Made by a program: the position numbers and the translations under genes | The notes under the pieces: generated by a model | The model's database searches: none | The model's input: the letters and a program-made list of their open reading frames with translations, nothing else | What the model was told of the DNA's origin: nothing | Shown: piece by piece, positions 58,725 to 64,000 of the stretch | Layout: each line of letters opens with the position of its first letter | Position numbering within the stretch: position 1 is the first letter of the stretch | Source of the DNA: Acanthacorydalis orientalis | Taxonomy: Eukaryota > Arthropoda > Insecta > Megaloptera > Corydalidae | Assembly: GCA_034766995.1 (NCBI GenBank) | Contig: CM068322.1 | Span: 4,790,589 to 4,854,588, forward strand | DNA: 64,000 nucleotides | Direction: 5' to 3'

Positions 58725-60334
58725 AAGTAAATAAAATTTTGTGTTTAAGGTTATAACTCTTGAAATATAAGGTACACTTGTTTACGCATGCGTATAGTGA
58801 TCTGAGTCATCGCGTATAACATTGATTACTTGTATTAATTTAGCTAAAATGAAAGCCATGCAATGAGAGAAAAAATGTGTATAGAAATATGCTGAGAAAT
58901 TTTATCAGATAATAAAAGTTTTTAAATTTATGACATTTGAATCCGTGTTACCCACATACATGCTCTTACGTTTAAACGTTTTTAATGTTAATCATTGTGT
59001 CGGCAAATTAATATTAATTTTTGGTGCAAAAAATTAACAACTTTGATTTTTGAAATAATGATTTGAATAATATATCTCTTTGAGATAGTTTTTTTTAAGA
59101 CTGGCAAAATTCGTCGTAACGAGTTGATTCATTAACCAAAAAATATCCCTAAAAATGCTATTGTTAGGAAAATAGGATTTTATAAAGAACGAGTAGATAA
59201 TATCATACATTTTTTGCTATAGAAGCGTTTATGTACGTTAAATGCTACTAAATTTTGACCTCATAATTGATGTGGAACTGAAGATGAAGATTTTCTACTA
59301 TTTATAATAATTGAAATTGAAAATTGTACGTAGAAATATTAATGTTGAGAAAGCAACTTTCACGGTTAGAGTCACTGTGACCGAACCGCTTCATCATAAC
59401 AATGTGAAACCACATAGTTCAAACTTATTCAGGTAATCTTGAAATAAAAAATATAATTTGCTCCTACAATCTACTTGTAGTTTAGATCTAGTATTATCTT
59501 GGTTTAACTTATTTGCAGTATTAAAATATAATTTCAAAAGGAAATATTTTGTCAGACGATCTAGTTAAATCTGTAATGAAGGAATGAATATATTAGTAAA
59601 CATCATATTTACTCATTAACAGGAAAAATAAACAATGTACGATGTTAGAAATTTGGTAAAAATAATAGTGATTTCCAGAAAAATAAGTATACTATTTAAA
59701 AGGTTATATTGTAAGCTGTATTTTTTTTCGTTTCAATATTTCAAATCACTGAAGAGTTATAAGATCTTGTGTAAAACTTTTGATTCTTCTTGGAAACAAA
59801 ATATATATTTATTTTTTTTGAAAAAATATATATAAAAATAAATTTAAAGTGTATATATTACTTTCTTTAAATTCTATTTAAAATAAATGTAGATATTTTA
59901 TATTAAAATTAAGATTATCATTTATTTGAACACCGTTATATTCATGATTATAATATTTTTTAGGTAAAGAGTCGTACAACACAACCACTTTATCGTGAAA
60001 ATGAACTCAACATTGGTTTATCTTATTATAAAGAATGATAGATGTATAACTTAATTACTTTTCCTTCATATTATAGACATATTTCTAACAATGATACGTA
60101 TTTAGTAATTCTAAAGACCTTCTTATGCAAGTTGATTGTTTACTCCTTACCAGTCTATTTCCATTTTTTTAATATGAGAGCATTCTACAATTTGATACTC
60201 GTTATTTGAAAATTTGTAAATGTTTTTGCATTGCGTTTGTCATAATATGAGAATAAAAACTTTTAAAGCGTATTTTTTGTATTTTTATAATTTTTGGAAT
60301 GACATTTATTAGAAATAAATTACATTTAACATTT
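58723..60334. other. AT-rich spacer
   Basis: No gene supported. Weaker joined acceptor-donor motifs are TTATAATATTTTTTAG|GTAAAG at 59963/59964 and AAACTTATTCAG|GTAATC at 59432/59433. Confidence 0.45.
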
Positions 60335-60640
60335 TTCACTCTTCTCACAAATCAAATTTCTTTTCTTAAAAAATGTCCAATAATTGATTATTGATCGTTA
60401 TAAATGTGATTTATTATTATTAATATGCATTGTTATGGTGACACTACCACCCATACAGCACCAAGATAAACAAAAATCTAAACTCAGATATTTGTCTATC
60501 TCAGTGATATGAAGATGCAGATATGTGCATAAGATAGAATCAAAAATAGTGAATAATCAATTATTGAATAATTTATTATCAGAAAAAAAATGTCTGCTCT
60601 GTAGGAGAGTGAATAAAGAATTTGCGAAAATAAACATAAC
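60335..60640. mobile_element. palindromic MITE family, both arms
   Basis: Left arm: TTTTTCACTCTTCTCACAAA, CCAATAATTGATTATTGATC and the central GTTATGGTGACACTACC. Right arm: AATAATCAATTATTGAATAA and a GGAGAGTGAATAAAG end. The two arms pair and the order is that of the copy at 8886-9283. Confidence 0.65.
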
Positions 60641-60652
60641 TTAAGGGCTCCA

Positions 60653-60692
60653 TATAATATAAGTTTGGCCTTCAGTTCTAACTGATCAGTTG
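60653..60692 (+). promoter_or_regulatory. possible core promoter
   Basis: TATAAG at 60658-60663 lies 30 bases before the A of GATCAGTTG (60688), a TCAGT-type arthropod initiator; another TTCAGTT lies at 60672-60678. Spacing is right for a TATA plus initiator promoter reading toward the MADF-like frame at 61153. In AT-rich DNA such matches also occur by chance. Confidence 0.3.
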
Positions 60693-61152
60693 TGATCGGT
60701 ACTCTAAATTAATAGTGTGTGACATGTGTACCACACACCATTCCGTTCGTTTCGTTATGTTCTGTTTGAAACTGATCAGTCCGACTGAAGAACTGAAAGA
60801 AATTCCACCCATTTATCTGGCTGGACAATTGAAAATTAAATTAAATTTAATATACTTGATATTTTTTTTAAAAATGTATGTATTAGTGCAAAAAACACCC
60901 GAACCATACGTACGAAAAAAAAATAATTTACTGTGAAAGCTGTGAAGAGCTGTTCGAGAAACAAGCGGTCACGGGTCTCGAAAAGAGAGGAAATCCAATA
61001 CACAAGAAATAGTTTCACGAAAACAAACTTTTCGATGTATGTGTACATATACTTCAATCTTCTGTTTGACCTCAGTTCTATTTTCATTGTAATTTTTTTT
61101 AAGTTACTTCTTTTAAGTTACTTAAAGAAATTATTTAGCAGAACTAAAACGT
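60693..61152 (+). other. possible leader with unassigned frames
   Basis: Slightly GC-richer than the flanks. It includes an unrecognised 73-codon frame (60715-60936, non-ATG start) and the start of another at 60933. If the promoter call is right this would be leader sequence; otherwise nothing is supported. Confidence 0.2.
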
Positions 61153-61407
61153 TTGCATTTCGAAATAGCGTTATGGGCAAAGTACTTTCTTTTGGAATTC
61201 GTTAATATTTATTGTGCTAAAGAGACGTTATGGAAACTAAAGCCCAAAGATTATCACAATAAAACGAAAAAAAATTACTGTCATGACAGGTGTTCAATAA
61301 AAGTTGGTCCAAATGCAAACCGCAATCGAGAAAGAAATCTAATTATGGATGTACACATTGTATCAGTTATATCTAATGATGTGTGTACACATAGGCAGAT
61401 CGGTTAA
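61153..61407 (+). pseudogene. MADF-like domain fragment
   Basis: The 84-codon frame contains KYFLLEFVNIYCAKETLWKL followed by KPKDYHNKTKKN and later VGPNANRNRERNL. This fits the first half of a MADF (Myb/SANT-like) DNA-binding domain, whose hallmark is a leucine/isoleucine-rich first helix, C-L-W, then the K-D-Y-x-N-K-x-K motif. Many insect MADF genes of this kind accompany or derive from PIF/Harbinger-type transposons. The frame has no ATG at its start and the second half of the domain is missing or decayed, so it is a fragment, pseudogene or single exon. Confidence 0.5.
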
Positions 61408-61474
61408 AACTCTGTAGATTTAATTTTACGGTTTGACTGATAAGCAAATTGATAATGTATGGGGCGTTTTATAT

Positions 61475-61705
61475 TTACTTATGTAATTCTGAATAAAAAT
61501 TACTTTTACTAAAATGTTGATTATAGACCCTATAGACCAAAAATATTTTTCTGTTCTTTGGCGTTCTGAAAATGAAAACATCGACATCGAAATGCACAAA
61601 AACAGCAATCAAAAACAATCAATAATCAATTATTGAACATTTTTGATCAGATATTTGTTGTAGTTTGTGGAATGAATAAAAAATTAATTTGTAAAAGTGA
61701 ATTTA
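61475..61705. mobile_element. palindromic MITE family, centre and right arm
   Basis: TTTTTCTGTTCTTTGGCGTT, ATCGACATCGAAATGCAC, AATCAATAATCAATTATTGA and GTTGTAGTTTGTGGAATGAA follow the centre and right arm of the complete copy at 8886-9283. The left arm is reduced. It lies about 0.9 kb from the copy at 60335-60640, so the two bracket the MADF-like fragment. Confidence 0.65.
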
Positions 61706-62828
61706 GTTCCCGTATCAAAATATAGTATGAAAAATAAATTGTATTTTTGGTTTTGAAAAACTATGACAACTCCAAATACATTATATCAAGTTCTTGTTAC
61801 ATAACTCAAAATAAAGACTGAAAATCAAGAATATAACAGGTTAATATTGGATGACAATTCTTCGTGGATTTTCAATTTGTGGCTTTTAATCAAAGTACAT
61901 GCATAACTGCGTTCAGTTTAAAATTATACCATTATTATTTACAATTTAGTAAACTTTTGGAAACATGAAATTGCCTCTCGTAAAAATATACTTTTAATGA
62001 TGACAATCTTAGAGAAGTAATATATAAATATTAAAATAACCATATTACGTTATAAATCTTATTTTCAATATTAAAAATGTAATAATATCATGAATTGTTT
62101 CATTTAAGTAATGTTTTTTCTTTACTTTTAAATAACTGATACACTTTTACGTCGTCTTGGAAATTTACAGGGTGTAAACAGTTTTTTTGGACTCATAATG
62201 ACATTAAAAGTAATTTATAATTAGTAAAAAAAAAGAAAAACAACAACTTTATTTGCAAGAATATTTTGTATTTATTCTAACATCATTTATGAATCAACGA
62301 ATTGTAAAAAATATAAAACAGATTTATATATAAAAAATCTCATTTATTAATAAAGAAAAAGGAGATAAATGATTTATTCGTAAATAAAACTAGTTCTACC
62401 GAATGAAAGCTTTGTATTAAATAAATGTCTGATTGAGCGAAATGATTGCTGCTGAATGGATAGATAAAAACAGTAATTGAGTAAATGGCTAGGAATTAAA
62501 AACAGAAATAAATAAATGAAAATGGAAATGAATTGAGAGGAAATTTGTTTTTTTTAAAAAAAAACTACATCGATTAACAACGAGATGAACTGGACGTTTA
62601 TTGTAATTTTGTTGATTTAATAAATAATCATAGTTTTTCAATCCAAAATAACAAATATTAATTACAATCCAGTATAACTGTTTTTTTTAATAGTGGATAG
62701 AAACAATATCATTTTTTTCATTATTTTTATATTTGTTTAGTGTTAATATTATTCATAAAATTTACTGTTCATAATACTGATATAGTATTCGATATTATTC
62801 TACACATGTATTCACTACGTTTATATAC

Positions 62829-62831
<3 letters not shown>
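61706..62831. other. AT-rich spacer
   Basis: Nothing recognised. Confidence 0.55.

Positions 62832-62880
<49 letters not shown>
62832..62880. repeat. (TA)n microsatellite
   Basis: Uninterrupted TA run. Confidence 0.95.
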
Positions 62881-62882
<2 letters not shown>

Positions 62883-63585
62883 TATGTCAATAAAGTCCAT
62901 TTTTATACATTAAAGAAGTTATTATTTTTTAAAGCTCTTAAAAACCTATTATCTTGTATAAAGAAATTTTATATCTGTCGTTATGTGTCATCTTTTACTG
63001 CTGTACATTCTTGAGAATTGTTTATTTGTAACTTTTTATGTATCAGTATTTCAGAGAATGTGTATTTCAAGTGTATAAAACGAATTTGTGAATTTATTAC
63101 TTGCTATTTATTTATGTATTTCGTTATTTTATGTTCTATATGTGCGTGTAAGTGTTCATGAAAATATGTATGTTCATTTATGTAAATCTAATTTTAAATT
63201 AATGCTGGATGTGCACTTTTTAAAGTGTTAAAAATATTTAAAAAATTCTTCTGAAATATTTAAAATAAATTAATACTTTATTTTTTTTATGTTTATGATT
63301 AATCGATTGATATAATTGCTATTATATTATATATTAATATAATATAATTGTTTATCATACTTTTGTTTGTAAGTAACGAATATTAACGTGTTTTGTACAT
63401 AGTATAATGCATTTCTAAGATTAAACAATATCTAACAGACGATATTAAATTTTTGTAATTGTATAATTTATATTAAAATACATCTTATATAATAGATAGA
63501 AAATGTTAAAAAACTAACATAAATTCTGTGACCAAAATATCTATTTTTATTTTCTTTAGTACTTAGGACTTTTCTTCTTACTGTC
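62881..63585. other. AT-rich spacer
   Basis: Nothing recognised. Confidence 0.55.
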
Positions 63586-63660
63586 TATTTCCACCAATCC
63601 CTCCGGCGGGATTGGCCCCCGCTAGCTGCCGCTAGATTACTCCTAACAAATCACAGGAAT
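63586..63660. other. GC-rich hairpin island
   Basis: CAATCCC-TCCGGC-GGGATTG is a perfect 7-bp stem with six-base loop (about 63596-63615), followed by a direct repeat CCGCTAG-CTG-CCGCTAG. It is a 50-bp GC-rich spot in strongly AT-rich DNA, possibly the end of an unrecognised repeat. Confidence 0.4.
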
Positions 63661-64000
63661 AATCAAATTATACGCACAAATAATCTGCGTAAAATGTAAG
63701 TCGTAAAATTTTTATTAGAAAAGATTAGAAAAATTAACAACAAAATACAATATTAAAATGTATAACAATTTTTTTACTCTAAACCTTCAGTGAATACGAT
63801 ATTTTGAATAAATTTCTTGCAGTTATAATCAGTAATGTTTCCTTAATAATCGGAAATGATTATGAATAGAAATGGTTAACGTGCTATTTGTAGAGTTTAG
63901 CTGGGAAACGGCGTTGCGAGGAAGTGGTTTACATAAAAAAATGTTGTTTTATGGAAATTTTACGATGGGATTATTTTTTAGAGAGATACTTGAATTCTAT
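63661..64000. other. AT-rich spacer to window end
   Basis: Nothing recognised. Confidence 0.5.

Overview
This window looks like non-coding eukaryotic DNA, most probably from an insect. It is very AT-rich, has dozens of (TA)n tracts, no operon-like coding, and many decayed Tc1/mariner, piggyBac and non-LTR elements of types common in arthropods. I found no intact host protein gene, rRNA or convincing functional tRNA. Nearly all longer open frames are either transposase remnants or translations of microsatellites. The order or species cannot be fixed from the sequence alone.

Layout. 1-5.7 kb: AT-rich spacer with one unassigned slightly GC-richer patch at 2.3-2.7 kb. 5.7-8.5 kb: two mariner copies in opposite orientation. 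8.9-9.3 kb: a complete palindromic MITE. 11.9 kb: a tRNA-like SINE head. 13.0-14.3 kb: a near full-length dead mariner. 16.0-16.3 kb: a 259-bp RTE-type tail with a perfect 16-bp target-site duplication. 17.0-17.7 and 20.0-20.8 kb: piggyBac-like remnants (TTAA). 21.6-22.1 kb: a GC-richer island with repeated initiator motifs. 22.5-25.2 kb: a giant 8-bp tandem array followed by two mariners of different subfamilies separated only by (TA)n. 28.9-34.3 kb: a cecropia-like mariner, a DD41D element and a small mariner derivative that keeps only the DNA-binding part. 38.6-40.6 kb: an unassigned ORF and another dead mariner. 41.0 and 46.0 kb: tRNA-like SINE pieces. 44.4 kb: a TTAA MITE. 48.4-49.7 kb: the best DD41D copy. 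50-58 kb: mostly AT-rich spacer, with a textbook recursive-splice-like motif at 57.14 kb. 58.5 kb: a second RTE tail. 60.3-61.7 kb: two palindromic MITE copies flanking a MADF-like coding fragment that has a possible promoter.

How it fits together. At least ten TA-flanked Tc1/mariner elements from several lineages have inserted, lost pieces and decayed; none encodes an intact transposase. Several boundaries between elements and host DNA are (TA)n tracts, so TA-rich targets, insertion and microsatellite growth appear linked. The absence of genes plus ratchet-type splice motifs fits a long intron of a plus-strand gene, or intergenic DNA; the sequence alone cannot separate these. Coordinates of transposon ends were set by matching terminal inverted repeats by eye.
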